Source of the DNA: a bacterium
Lineage (GTDB): Bacteria; UBP6; JAFGXH01
Length of the DNA: 28,026 nucleotides
Direction of reading: 5' to 3'
Assembly (NCBI GenBank): GCA_027064085.1
Contig: JAMOQH010000173.1
Coordinates: 1 to 28,026, forward strand
The notes beneath the pieces are model-generated. The model was not told where the DNA came from. It did no database searches and saw only the letters and a program-made list of their open reading frames with translations. The position numbers and the translations under genes are program-made. Each line of letters starts with the position of its first letter. The first letter of the stretch is position 1. Shown here one piece after another: positions 1-9,483 of this stretch.

Positions 1-1145
1 AATCTGCTTAATTTATTGATATACTCTTCTTCAATGCTGATAAAAGTTTTTTTGGCATCTAATAAATCAAGGTATTTAAATTCCCCTTCCTTATATCCTT
101 CTCTTGCAATTTCCAGAGATTCTTTGGCCATTGGAATTGTATAGTTCTTTAAATTAATTAGCTCTTCTTTTAATCTTTTCAACTCATTAGTAAATATATC
201 AATTTTTTCATTTAATTTTAACTTTACAGAAGTAATTTCAAGTTTGTTTTTATCTATTTTGAATCTACTTTCTCTTATTTTGGCCTTATTAGAATTAAAT
301 AATGGAATTGGCATTGATATAGCAAATGTAAATGAATAATCTTCAAATTCCTGATATCTATTTGCCCCAAGTTTAAGAGTTAAATTAGGTATAGAATTAG
401 CTTCTTCTAGTTTTAAAAGTTGTAAACTTGAATGATATGCAGATTCTTTTATTTTAATATCAATATTCTCAACTTTATTTTTATTATTTATTTTTAGATT
501 TGTTTCTAATTCTCCAGCAATATTATCAAATTTTAAATTTTTATCACCAATTACAATCATGAGTAACTTTTTTAATGAGTTAATTTTATGTTTGTTTGTT
601 TTGAGAGCGATAATAGAATTTTTTTCATCAATTTGAGCTTTTATTACTTCTAATTGGGATGTTTCTCCACTATTTTTAATATTTTCAACTGTTTTAAGAA
701 TATTTTTTGATATTTCTTTATTTTTGCTTAGTAAAATTTGCTGTTTTTTGAGAGTTAGTAATTCTAAAAAGATATTTTTAATTTTATATTCTAGGTTTAT
801 TTTTTGTTTTTTTAACTCCAAATATATAGTCTTTGTTTCTAAATCAGCTAAGTCTATTAATTTGTTATTTTTACCATTAAGCACAATTTCTTGTGAAATT
901 GATAAGCTGAGTTCGCTATTTCTAAAACCAGAATAGCCTCCTGTTCCTAAAAAATCAGAAGTTTCAATTTCAATTTCAGGATTTGGATATTGCGAATTTA
1001 CAATTCCGGAATTTTTCTTAATTTGAACATCTTTTTTGATTAGCTTTAAATCTGGATTATTTTTCATTGCAAGTGATATTGCATTATCTAGAGTTAAGGT
1101 ATTTGCAAATACTCCAAATGATAATAGTATCATAATTATTTTCAT
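1..1145 (-). CDS. TolC-family outer-membrane efflux protein (partial, C-terminus off the left edge)
   Basis: The reading frame opens with ATG at 1145 and stays open to base 1, giving about 381 codons with no stop. The first residues (MKIIMILLSFGVFANTLTL) are a short signal peptide. The segment that follows, with DNAISLAMKNNPDL, is the usual start of the outer membrane efflux protein (OEP) domain. Long helical, Lys/Glu-rich stretches follow, and near the edge EGYKEGEFKYLDLLDAKKTF matches the second OEP repeat. Members form the trimeric outer-membrane channel of tripartite RND or type I exporters; the overall look is closest to the CzcC/CusC-type metal efflux group, but that subtype is inference. 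A GGAG Shine-Dalgarno lies 6 nt upstream of the ATG, directly next to an inverted repeat. It is probably co-transcribed with the small secreted protein before it. Pump and adaptor genes, if linked, would lie beyond the left edge. Confidence 0.87.
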   Translation of the reverse strand, partial: MKIIMILLSFGVFANTLTLDNAISLAMKNNPDLKLIKKDVQIKKNSGIVNSQYPNPEIEIETSDFLGTGGYSGFRNSELSLSISQEIVLNGKNNKLIDLADLETKTIYLELKKQKINLEYKIKNIFLELLTLKKQQILLSKNKEISKNILKTVENIKNSGETSQLEVIKAQIDEKNSIIALKTNKHKINSLKKLLMIVIGDKNLKFDNIAGELETNLKINNKNKVENIDIKIKESAYHSSLQLLKLEEANSIPNLTLKLGANRYQEFEDYSFTFAISMPIPLFNSNKAKIRESRFKIDKNKLEITSVKLKLNEKIDIFTNELKRLKEELINLKNYTIPMAKESLEIAREGYKEGEFKYLDLLDAKKTFISIEEEYINKLSR

Positions 1146-1154
1146 ATATTTCTC

Positions 1155-1224
1155 CATAAAAATTTAATAAATATATTTAGGGCATCGTAGCACTACGACA
1201 GAACCTCTTTATTAAATTTTTATG
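1155..1224. repeat. 70-bp nested palindrome: 17-bp perfect inverted repeat around a smaller hairpin
   Basis: The arms CATAAAAATTTAATAAA (1155-1171) and TTTATTAAATTTTTATG (1208-1224) are perfect reverse complements. The 36-nt interior holds a second hairpin, TCGTAGCACTACGA (1185-1198), in a GC-richer core. The right arm contains the stop codon of the 131-codon gene, and the left arm abuts the Shine-Dalgarno of the TolC gene. In the minus-strand mRNA it would fold into a stem immediately before the tolC start. It could be an RNA processing or translation control element, or a small MITE-like insertion. No target-site duplication is apparent. Confidence 0.8.
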
Positions 1225-1606
1225 TAAGTATTACAGTTGTTTTGATTTGTTCTAGTATTTGGTAGTATAGTATTATTTTATTATAATTGAGTTTTTTTCT
1301 TAGTTCATTTTTCAGTGAAATTTGATATCTATAATTAGAAGTAAAATCTATCTTTTCTATAATTCTGATTGTTTTGTTTATAAATTTTAATTTATAATTT
1401 ATTTGATTTGTTTTTACAAAAGAAATCTCATGGTCATTACAGTAATTATCTTTAATAGTATCTTTATCTACATAATGATGGTCACAAATTTGTAAAGGTT
1501 TTTCAAGTTCAATTCCATCTTTTGAAATACATAATACAGTTCCTTCTTGGTAATTACTTATTGATAGTAAAAAGGTAGAGATAAGCACTAGTATTAGTAT
1601 TTTCAT
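1220..1606 (-). CDS. small secreted protein of unknown function, upstream of the TolC gene
   Basis: I do not recognise this protein. The ATG at 1606 is the likely start (128 residues): a TTG three codons earlier overlaps the GGAG sequence that must serve as the ribosome binding site. The N-terminus (MKILILVLISTFLLSISN) is a clear signal peptide, so the product is probably periplasmic. The mature part is basic and has three cysteines in the segment VLCISK...LQICDHH...NYCND, plus a double His; a metal-binding role would fit an efflux operon, but that is conjecture. A good promoter lies just upstream, and the TolC gene starts 74 nt after its stop in the same direction. The stop codon lies inside the inverted repeat at 1155-1224, so the natural C-terminus may have been altered by that element. 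Confidence 0.6.
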   Translation of the reverse strand: MKILILVLISTFLLSISNYQEGTVLCISKDGIELEKPLQICDHHYVDKDTIKDNYCNDHEISFVKTNQINYKLKFINKTIRIIEKIDFTSNYRYQISLKNELRKKLNYNKIILYYQILEQIKTTVILT

Positions 1607-1631
1607 GAGCTCCAATATAAAAACTAGTTAA

Positions 1632-1660
1632 AGTATATCTTATTAGTAGGATATAGTCAA
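1632..1660 (-). promoter_or_regulatory. sigma70-type promoter for the small secreted protein and TolC genes
   Basis: Read on the minus strand, TTGACT (1660-1655) and TATACT (1637-1632) are separated by exactly 17 nt. The start codon of the first gene lies about 25 nt downstream of the -10. This is one of the best promoter matches in the window. Confidence 0.65.
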
Positions 1661-1731
1661 GGTTTTTGAGTTTAAATTTAGCAAAATTTCATCAAAGAGC
1701 TATCAATTTTATACAAAAAACTTACTATAAC

Positions 1732-1761
1732 TTTACAAACATTTAAATATTATGATATTAT
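1732..1761 (+). promoter_or_regulatory. possible promoter for the TPR-protein operon
   Basis: TTTACA (1732-1737) is followed after 18 nt by TATTAT (1756-1761), about 30 nt before the chosen ATG at 1793. Alternative -10 choices (GATATT after 16 nt) overlap it. It forms a divergent pair with the minus-strand promoter at 1632-1660. Confidence 0.4.
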
Positions 1762-1792
1762 CTGACTGTTGTTCTCTATTTTGAGGTATTTT

Positions 1793-4700
1793 ATGATAGA
1801 ATTAAAGGATAGTTTTTTAGAAAACCCTACAAATGAAAATTTATTTAAAACTTTGGAAGTAGATTACACTACATCTGAAAACTGGATGGAACTAATTGAA
1901 ATATACGAGAAATTTATAGAGGCAAATCAACTTAATGAAATTTCAAATAAATACAATCTTAAAAAAGCTTTAATTTACGATGAAATGTTAGATGAACCAG
2001 AAAAAGCTTTAGAAGAATTAAAAAAAGTTATTAGAGATGAAGAGTTTAACATTCAACATCTTAAATATTTTGAAACCTTATCTATTATAACATCTCAAAT
2101 TTATCCTTTAATAGATGTTTACAAAATCGTTGCACAAAAAGTTGATGAAGAAAACCAACTTATGTTTAACTATAAGATTGCCACCTTATATATTAGAAAA
2201 GATGACTACATAAACTCAATAAACTTTATAGATCAAGCATTATCAATAGACATTGACCATCCTGAATCATTAGATTTACTAGATTTTATTATTAATAAAA
2301 AAAATAAAGACACCCAAATATTGATGGCAGTAATTCCAATTATTGAAAAAATAGAAAATTGGGAGAAATTACTTAATATATACAATTCTATTCTTGAACA
2401 AAAAAGTAGCCTTACGGGTGAAGAACAATTAAATATTTTAAATAACAAGATAAATCTTTTTGAAAATATGTTAACTGGAGAAGAAGATTTATTGCTAGAT
2501 ACATTAGTAGAAGCATATAAACTACAACAATCATCAGAATATCTTGAAAAGATAGAATACTATTCTCAAATGCTAGATCAACATGAAAAACTAGTAAATC
2601 TACTTATCTCACTATATGATAATTCTGAGCAAAAGTCTCTTTATGCCTATAAAATAGGAACTATTTCATATTCAATACTAAATGAACAAGAAAAAGCTCT
2701 TAAATACTTGTTAGATTACTCTAATATCGCAGTTGAATATTATGAAGAAGCTTTTAACTTATTAATAGAAATTTTAAATGAACAAGAAAATTATCAAGAA
2801 TTGGTAAATACATATTTAAAACAAATTAATTTTGTTGAAGAGATTGATTCCAAAATCAATATATATAAAGAAATTGCCACAATATATGAAAATCAACTAT
2901 TTAAACTAGATGAGGCTGTTAATATTTATCAAAAAATTATAGATATTGATTCCGAAAATATTGAACACTATTTTGAAGTTGAAAGATTGTATGAAGAATT
3001 AAATAATTGGCCTGCATTAATTGAAATAATTGAAAAATTAAGTAATTATGTTGATGATATTGAAACTTATGATAAAAAGAAAGCTTTAATTTATGATGAA
3101 AAACTAGTTAATTATCCTAAAGCAATAGATGAATATAAATTAATTCTTGAAAAGTATGGCTATTATGAAAACATTGGCATAACATCAAGATTAAGAGAAT
3201 TATATAAACTAGAAAATAGATTTGAAGATTTGAAAGTATTTTTAGAAACATATAAAGATTTTGTAACATCAGAAGAGGAAGTAATAGACATTAATCTTGA
3301 AATAGCCAAAATTTATTCTGAAAAATTTAATGATTATGATACTGCATTTGAAAAGTTAAAAGAAGTATTAGAGATTGATCCAAATCATGAAACAACGATA
3401 AAGGAATTACTCCTATTTATAAAAGATGCACATCTAGCAAATGAAATCTATGAATACTTGGACTCATTGCTTGATTCAGAAAATAATATTGAATATTGGA
3501 TAAAATTAAATCAAATAAAGATAAAAAATAGTTCTGATAAACTTGAACAAGCAGATTTATGTGTAAAAGTAGGAGAAATATATACCGAAAGAGAGGGAGA
3601 CCCAGAAAAAGCATTTCCTTATTTTGCAAAAGGTTTCCAACTAGCTCCAACAGAAAATATTTATAATAAATTTAAAGAATATTATGAAACAATGGGAGTA
3701 GAAGAAAAAGCTCTTCCAATATTAAAAAGTATTGTTGATACAATTGAATCAGATGAATTATCTAACATCGTTAATTTAGACCTAGGAAAATTATTTTTTA
3801 ACGATATGGAATCAAGAAATGAAGCAATAAAGTACTTAGAAAGGGTTGTAGAAAATATGCCAGAACAATCAGATGCAATTTTTATGCTTGATGAATTATA
3901 CTCTGATGTAAATAACAATAAAGATTTATATAAAATATTATTATTAAAGCTCAATATCGATGAAGATAAAATAGAAACACTCTACAGGTTAAGAGATTTA
4001 TCAATAGATTATTTTAATGATAAAGAAAAAGCATTATCTTTCTTGTCAAAACTATACGAGTTAGATGAATACAACAAAAATGAACATAAAGATACAATTA
4101 TTGCATTCATGTATGATTTAGAACAATATGAAAGACTTTCTTTATTTTATGAAAAGATAATAGATGAAGATGAGCAACCAGAGTACATAGAAGCATTAGC
4201 TGATATTTATATTGATCATTTAGATAATCTAGAAAGAGCTGGTGAATTATACGAACAAATACTTGATATTACAGAAAACAGAAGAAAAGTATTAAATAAT
4301 CTAGAAAAAGTATATCTAAATCAAGGGAATAAAGATAGATTAACTGAAATACTTGAAGAACAATTAGATTTACTGAAAGATTTAGGAGATAAAAAAGGAG
4401 CAATTGAAATAATTTTTAAATTAGGTAAATTATATATTGAACACAGTGCTCAGTACGAGAAAGGTTCAAAAATGTTTTACTATCTTTTAAAAGCAAAGTA
4501 TCAGCCAGAAACAGTTATTCAATACCTTGAAACTTACTTAGATAACGAAGAAATACTTTTTTTCGTTTCTGATACACTAAAAGGATACTATGTATACCAA
4601 GAAGAATGGTATAATTTGATTACTCTTTACCAAAAAGAATTAGACTTCAAAAACGAAGATGATAAAATTGAAACACTTGAAAGAATAGCTAAAATATATG

Positions 4701-7495
4701 ACGGCAAATTAAATAATACATCTGAATCAATAAAATATTATAATGAATTATTTAAAATAACCATTGATTATAAATATTTAGAAATAATAGAAGAAACACT
4801 TAAAAATGAAGAAAATTATGCTAAGTTAGCTGGAATATATGAAAACTATATTTCAGAATTATCATTTGAAAACATAGAAGACAAAGAAGCTCTTTATCTT
4901 AAATTATCAAATATATATAAAAATGATTTAGAAAAACCATCAACAGCTATTAAATTTTTACTTGATGGTTTTAATGAAATCTCTTCATTATTATTAGTTG
5001 ATAATATTATAAATTTATATAAAGAAAATAATAATGATGAAAAAGTAAAAGAATTTTACTATAAAAAACTAGAAATACTAGAAGATGCAGAAGAACAAAC
5101 AAACATAAAAATTGAGTTATCTAGATTCGTAATCGAAAAATTTCATGATTTTGAAGAAGGGATTAATTTATTAATTGAAATATTAGAATGGGAAAGCTCT
5201 AATATGAGAGTAGTTAGTATGCTCTTAAAATTAAACAATTATCTAAAGCTTGAAAATATTGATTTAAAGTTAAAAATGCTTGAAGTATTAAAACCTATTC
5301 TAATAGAAAATATGGAATACGAAAGCGTTAGTGCTATATTTGAATCTATTATAAACTTAAATGGCTTGGAATATAATAAAAAACTAGAATTAATGCAAAA
5401 TGAAGTTAGCTTTTTGTTTGATGTTGCAGAGTATGATACCGGATTTGAAAAATATGAAAATCTGATTTTTGAATCTAAAGGAGATGAAGAAACATTAAAC
5501 AAAAGCATAGAATATGCTGAACTTGCCAATGATTTTGACATACTTATTAAAATATACAAAAACTTCTTATCAAAAATAAAAAACTTTGGATTTGAACCTG
5601 AAGAAATGAAATCAAAGGCATTAGAATTTTATTATAGACTAGGAGAAGTAACATTTAAATACCTAGGAGAACTAGAACAAGCAGAAAAATACTTTACAGC
5701 AATTCTCGATAAAAACCCAAATCATTTAAATTCTCTTTATAAATTAGAAGAACTATATCAAGAGCAAGCAGAATATGAAAAACTTAGAGATTTATATATA
5801 AAACTACTCTCATTTACAACAGAAGAAAAACAGATAATTAATATTTATAAAAAATTAGCAAGACTACTTGAAGAATCATTATACGAAGAAGAAGAAGCAA
5901 TAAAATATTATGAAAAAATAATAGAATTAGATAAATCTGATGAAGAAGTATTAACTGTTTTATTTGATTATTATAAAAAAGAAAAAGATTTAACAGCTAT
6001 TTTGACAATAGTAGAAGCTCAATATAATATTCATAAGGAGGAATCTTTTTATTTAAATAGAGCATCATATTACTACTTGAAAAATTATAAAAAAACAGGT
6101 GATAAAGAATCCTTAAATAAATCAATAAGTTTTGCTGAAACATCTTATGCCTTGGATAAAAATAACAAAAAAACAGAACTGATATTAATAGAGGCATATA
6201 AAGACTCTAAAGATTATGAGAAAATAATAGAAATTTATACTAAGAACTTACCTACAATTATTGATATAGACAAGAAAGTTGATTTAAATATTGAGCTTGC
6301 TAAAATTTATGCGTCTAAATTAAATAACATTACAAAAGCAGAAGAATGTGTTAATTTTGTAAATGAAGTAGCTCCTCATGATACTAGAACTCTTGATGTA
6401 AAAGAACAAATACTTGAGTCTCAAGGAAAATGGGATGAATTACTAGAATTACTAGAAGATAAAATGAATATTGTTGAAGGGAAAAAACTAAATGAGGTTA
6501 TTTTTAATAAATTAAAATTATTAACAGAAAAATTTGAAAAATATGATGAAGCCGAAGAATATTTAAGAGATTTAGTTAAAAGAGTTCCAGAAAATAGAGA
6601 TTATTTATTTTATGGTGAAAATATCTTCTCTAAAACAAATAATATGAAAGAATTCTTCTCTTTTATAAAAAATCAACTTCCAGAAATAGAATCCCTTGAA
6701 ACTAAATCAGAAATAATGTCTAAAATGGGTGATATAGCCTATGACCACTTCAAAAAAGAAGATTTAGCAGTAAAATGCTATAACAAGGCATTAGATTATT
6801 CAAGTGACTCAATCACTCCAATTAATGGACTTAAAAAGATTGCACTTGATAAACAAGACTACATAATGTATTCAGATTTATTAAAACAAATGCTTGATAA
6901 AGCAAAGGGAGAAGAATATAACAAGATAAAAGAAGAGCTAATTGATGTTTATCTTAATAAATTAAAACAACCTAAACTAGTAATACCTTTTAAAGAAGAA
7001 GAATATAATGCAAATGAAAGTGATACACTGATGTTTGAATTATTAGACTTATATGCCATTTCAGATGAGCAATTTAATTTTGATGATTACTTTGATATCT
7101 TTTTTGATAAATTAAAAACTGATAAAACGATTAAAGATAGACATTTGCATATGTTTAATTTAGCTAAAGCCTCTAAAAATTTTGGAAACTTAGATAATGC
7201 TAAAACATGTTTTGAACTAGTAAATCGTTTAAAAATGGGATTTATCCCTAATCAAATGGCTCTTGGTAAACTACTCCTTGAAATGGGTGATACAAAAGGT
7301 GCATTAAAATCATTTCAATTATTACAATTAAATCAAAGTAAGATAAAGGATATAGAACTCAAAAAAGAATTATACTTAAATTTAGGTCGTTTAAGAGCAG
7401 AAAACAATGATAATTTAAGAGCAAAATCAATGTATAAAAAGTTATTGGAACTAGACCCAGAAAATCAAGAAGCTAAAGACTTTTTAGGTTTATAA
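1793..7495 (+). CDS. giant tetratricopeptide-repeat (TPR) protein, 1900 residues
   Basis: A very long, acidic, almost entirely helical protein made of degenerate TPR-like helix pairs from end to end. Typical units read like DYDTAFEKLKEVLEIDPNHE, with recurring patterns such as A-x-x-Y-x-K-x-L-E-L-D-P at roughly 34-40 residue intervals. There is no signal peptide or membrane segment, so it should be cytoplasmic and act as a scaffold; no enzymatic motif is visible. The start is the ATG at 1793, which has GAGG 6 nt upstream; an in-frame TTG at 1769 has no ribosome binding site. Only one base separates its stop from the next ATG, so it heads a long operon whose later genes encode envelope proteins. 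Giant TPR proteins occur in myxobacteria and relatives, but I cannot assign a partner or process. Confidence 0.85.
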   Translation: MIELKDSFLENPTNENLFKTLEVDYTTSENWMELIEIYEKFIEANQLNEISNKYNLKKALIYDEMLDEPEKALEELKKVIRDEEFNIQHLKYFETLSIITSQIYPLIDVYKIVAQKVDEENQLMFNYKIATLYIRKDDYINSINFIDQALSIDIDHPESLDLLDFIINKKNKDTQILMAVIPIIEKIENWEKLLNIYNSILEQKSSLTGEEQLNILNNKINLFENMLTGEEDLLLDTLVEAYKLQQSSEYLEKIEYYSQMLDQHEKLVNLLISLYDNSEQKSLYAYKIGTISYSILNEQEKALKYLLDYSNIAVEYYEEAFNLLIEILNEQENYQELVNTYLKQINFVEEIDSKINIYKEIATIYENQLFKLDEAVNIYQKIIDIDSENIEHYFEVERLYEELNNWPALIEIIEKLSNYVDDIETYDKKKALIYDEKLVNYPKAIDEYKLILEKYGYYENIGITSRLRELYKLENRFEDLKVFLETYKDFVTSEEEVIDINLEIAKIYSEKFNDYDTAFEKLKEVLEIDPNHETTIKELLLFIKDAHLANEIYEYLDSLLDSENNIEYWIKLNQIKIKNSSDKLEQADLCVKVGEIYTEREGDPEKAFPYFAKGFQLAPTENIYNKFKEYYETMGVEEKALPILKSIVDTIESDELSNIVNLDLGKLFFNDMESRNEAIKYLERVVENMPEQSDAIFMLDELYSDVNNNKDLYKILLLKLNIDEDKIETLYRLRDLSIDYFNDKEKALSFLSKLYELDEYNKNEHKDTIIAFMYDLEQYERLSLFYEKIIDEDEQPEYIEALADIYIDHLDNLERAGELYEQILDITENRRKVLNNLEKVYLNQGNKDRLTEILEEQLDLLKDLGDKKGAIEIIFKLGKLYIEHSAQYEKGSKMFYYLLKAKYQPETVIQYLETYLDNEEILFFVSDTLKGYYVYQEEWYNLITLYQKELDFKNEDDKIETLERIAKIYDGKLNNTSESIKYYNELFKITIDYKYLEIIEETLKNEENYAKLAGIYENYISELSFENIEDKEALYLKLSNIYKNDLEKPSTAIKFLLDGFNEISSLLLVDNIINLYKENNNDEKVKEFYYKKLEILEDAEEQTNIKIELSRFVIEKFHDFEEGINLLIEILEWESSNMRVVSMLLKLNNYLKLENIDLKLKMLEVLKPILIENMEYESVSAIFESIINLNGLEYNKKLELMQNEVSFLFDVAEYDTGFEKYENLIFESKGDEETLNKSIEYAELANDFDILIKIYKNFLSKIKNFGFEPEEMKSKALEFYYRLGEVTFKYLGELEQAEKYFTAILDKNPNHLNSLYKLEELYQEQAEYEKLRDLYIKLLSFTTEEKQIINIYKKLARLLEESLYEEEEAIKYYEKIIELDKSDEEVLTVLFDYYKKEKDLTAILTIVEAQYNIHKEESFYLNRASYYYLKNYKKTGDKESLNKSISFAETSYALDKNNKKTELILIEAYKDSKDYEKIIEIYTKNLPTIIDIDKKVDLNIELAKIYASKLNNITKAEECVNFVNEVAPHDTRTLDVKEQILESQGKWDELLELLEDKMNIVEGKKLNEVIFNKLKLLTEKFEKYDEAEEYLRDLVKRVPENRDYLFYGENIFSKTNNMKEFFSFIKNQLPEIESLETKSEIMSKMGDIAYDHFKKEDLAVKCYNKALDYSSDSITPINGLKKIALDKQDYIMYSDLLKQMLDKAKGEEYNKIKEELIDVYLNKLKQPKLVIPFKEEEYNANESDTLMFELLDLYAISDEQFNFDDYFDIFFDKLKTDKTIKDRHLHMFNLAKASKNFGNLDNAKTCFELVNRLKMGFIPNQMALGKLLLEMGDTKGALKSFQLLQLNQSKIKDIELKKELYLNLGRLRAENNDNLRAKSMYKKLLELDPENQEAKDFLGL

Positions 7496-7496
7496 T

Positions 7497-7823
7497 ATGG
7501 ATTTAATACTTTATAGATACTTATTGAGAAGATTAGTCTATTATCCTATTACTTTTAGTAGAAACAAAAACTTTAACTCATATTCTTCTCAAGAAGGTGA
7601 AAAGGCCATAAAAAGAGCAAAAGTAATAAGAGCTATCATTAATGAACTAAATGAAGAAGAAAATAAAAATAATATTAAAATAGAACTAAATGAGAAAAGT
7701 TATAATATTATAATTAATGATGACTCCTTGCACATTAAATCGAAATATCTTATAGATGAATTTGAAAAAGAAATAATAAGAGAAAATCTTGGAAGTAAAG
7801 GTTTTCATTATTTTAATGGATGA
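7497..7823 (+). CDS. small basic protein of unknown function in the TPR operon
   Basis: This 108-residue protein is not recognised. It starts one base after the TPR stop codon and ends three bases before the next ATG, so it is very likely translationally coupled. The first 45 residues are basic and aromatic (MDLILYRYLLRRLVYYPITF), without the continuous hydrophobic core of a signal peptide. The rest alternates short beta-like and charged helical stretches (KIELNEKSYNIIINDDSLHI). It could be a small partner of the giant TPR protein, judged only from the tight spacing. Codon usage and AT bias match the neighbours, which supports it as a real gene. Confidence 0.6.
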   Translation: MDLILYRYLLRRLVYYPITFSRNKNFNSYSSQEGEKAIKRAKVIRAIINELNEEENKNNIKIELNEKSYNIIINDDSLHIKSKYLIDEFEKEIIRENLGSKGFHYFNG

Positions 7824-7826
7824 AAC

Positions 7827-8708
7827 ATGACTGACAAAATAGAAGTAAAATCTAATTTTTTAAAAACCTATTTGAATGATTCTGCTCAAATTCACTTTTT
7901 AGGTGATAATAATGAAGCATCATTATATATTAATGTTAACAACATAGACTTTTTAAAAAAAGATACTGAATTATCTTTTTGGATAGAATTTGAACAAACT
8001 AATAATGCTCCTATTATTATCCTATATATTAAGCTAAATACATCCATTCAGGAGAATATATTTGAATTTGTATATGATATAAAAGAAGAAACTGATATTG
8101 ATGAGCTTAACAATATTATTAAGTCTTCTGAAGTTAGTGTAAATGTTATGGAATTTAATAATGATATTTTATATTTTGGATTTAAATATAAAGTCTTTTT
8201 AGATAAAAATTTTATTGAAGAATTTAAAAGGCTAATATTTCAAGCTAAAGAATACGCTAGAACAAATATAAATGAATATAATTTTGACTTGGCATTAGAT
8301 AACTTTTTAGATGATAAAAGTATCTTCAACTCAAGCACAAATATTATATCTGAATTTGATATCTTTTTTCCACAAAAAGAATTTATAGAAGAACAAAATT
8401 CTGAAAATAGTTTTTTTACATATACGAGTAAAACAAGTGGTGATTTTCATGATGAAGGCGATACTTTACAAGTAAAAGTATACAAAAGAGATGAATATGA
8501 AAAATTAAAAAATGATAATAATACACAAAATAAAGAATTAACAAATGAAAATATAGACTCTCTAAAAAATAAAATCAAACAAATGGAAACCCTTATAAAA
8601 TCTAAAAATAAAGAAATTGAAAAACTCAAAACAGAAAATATTCATTTAAAAGAAGAATTAGAGTATCAAAAACTTGATACTCCTAAAAAAAGTTGGAAAC
8701 TTTTCTAA
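7827..8708 (+). CDS. protein of unknown function with C-terminal coiled coil
   Basis: No family is recognised for this 293-residue protein. Residues 1 to about 165 look like a mixed alpha/beta domain with alternating hydrophobic strands (SLYINVNNIDFL, PIIILYIKLNT, DILYFGFKYKVFL). An Asn/Ser-rich linker follows, and residues about 235-285 are a charged heptad-like coiled coil (NKIKQMETLIKSKNKEIEKL). There is no signal peptide, so it is probably cytoplasmic. The coiled coil suggests dimerisation or docking, perhaps to the TPR scaffold two genes upstream. The gene lies in the same operon with 3-nt spacing. Its last codons precede the RBS and start of the LolA-like gene by only 10 nt. Confidence 0.65.
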   Translation: MTDKIEVKSNFLKTYLNDSAQIHFLGDNNEASLYINVNNIDFLKKDTELSFWIEFEQTNNAPIIILYIKLNTSIQENIFEFVYDIKEETDIDELNNIIKSSEVSVNVMEFNNDILYFGFKYKVFLDKNFIEEFKRLIFQAKEYARTNINEYNFDLALDNFLDDKSIFNSSTNIISEFDIFFPQKEFIEEQNSENSFFTYTSKTSGDFHDEGDTLQVKVYKRDEYEKLKNDNNTQNKELTNENIDSLKNKIKQMETLIKSKNKEIEKLKTENIHLKEELEYQKLDTPKKSWKLF

Positions 8709-8718
8709 AGAGGATATT

Positions 8719-9483
8719 ATGAAAGCAATATATATAATACTATTATCCCTCATCTCTACATTCATTTATGCAACGAATCAAAATCTTACAGCTAAAGAGA
8801 TAATAGACAAATCGCTAGAACATAAAACTTTTTCTTACAATAATGCTGAGGCACATCTTACAATGATTCTAATAGATAAAAATAAAAATAAAGATGTAAG
8901 AAAATTAAAAATACGCTCAAAAACTAAAAATGAACTTACAAGTACAATTTCAGTATTTTCAGGAGGAACAGAAATTAATGGAGTTAAATTTTTAACTATA
9001 GAAGTTAAAAATAGTGACGATGAACAATATATTTACTACCCTGCTCAAAATAAAATAAATAGAATTGTATCTAAAAGCAATAAAAATGAATACTTCCTAG
9101 GAACAGATTTCACCTATTCTGATCTAGAAGGAAAATATAGAAAAGATGCCTCTTATAAAAAACTGAAAGATAGCAAAATAGGTAAAAATGAAGTATTTGT
9201 TGTTGAAGCTACTCCTAAAAAAGACTCAAGTTACTCAAAAACTATTATTTTTATCAGAAAAAGTGATTTTATTCCGCTAAAAGTTAAATTTTATGATAAA
9301 AATAATAAATATTTTAAACAATATTCTGTAAAAAAAATAAAAAAAATAAATGGTAAAAAAGTAATATCTATTTCAAAAGTACTAAATAAAAAAAATAAAC
9401 ATGCTACTATTTTAAAATTAGACAGCCTTAATTTCAATGCTAAAATTTCTGATTCAGAATTTAATAAAGAAAATTTAAGATGA
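8719..9483 (+). CDS. LolA-like outer membrane lipoprotein-sorting family protein
   Basis: A 254-residue periplasmic protein. The start at 8719 is chosen because AGAGGA lies just upstream and the sequence begins with a normal signal peptide (MKAIYIILLSLISTFIYA, cleavage likely after Ala18); a longer frame from 8674 lies inside the previous gene. The segment around EYFLGTDFTYSDLEGKYRKD, preceded by YIYYPAQNKINRI, is the hallmark of the LolA_like family (Pfam PF17131, 'outer membrane lipoprotein-sorting protein'). That family adopts the LolA/LolB half-barrel fold and binds lipid. The family is often found beside RND/MMPL lipid exporters, and none is visible here. It is followed with a 4-nt overlap by a secreted barrel-like protein, consistent with a shared role in outer-membrane assembly or lipid transport. 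Confidence 0.8.
   Translation: MKAIYIILLSLISTFIYATNQNLTAKEIIDKSLEHKTFSYNNAEAHLTMILIDKNKNKDVRKLKIRSKTKNELTSTISVFSGGTEINGVKFLTIEVKNSDDEQYIYYPAQNKINRIVSKSNKNEYFLGTDFTYSDLEGKYRKDASYKKLKDSKIGKNEVFVVEATPKKDSSYSKTIIFIRKSDFIPLKVKFYDKNNKYFKQYSVKKIKKINGKKVISISKVLNKKNKHATILKLDSLNFNAKISDSEFNKENLR

Noticed and set aside
724-936. Plus-strand open frame of 70 codons
   Set aside because: It lies antisense to the well-supported TolC frame, has no RBS and no recognisable features.
1769-1792. TTG start eight codons upstream for the giant TPR protein
   Set aside because: The ATG at 1793 has GAGG 6 nt upstream, and that GAGG lies within the extra codons; the TTG has no ribosome binding site.
8674-8718. Upstream start for the LolA-like protein inside the preceding gene
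   Set aside because: It would put charged residues before the signal peptide; the ATG at 8719 has AGAGGA upstream and gives a normal signal sequence.
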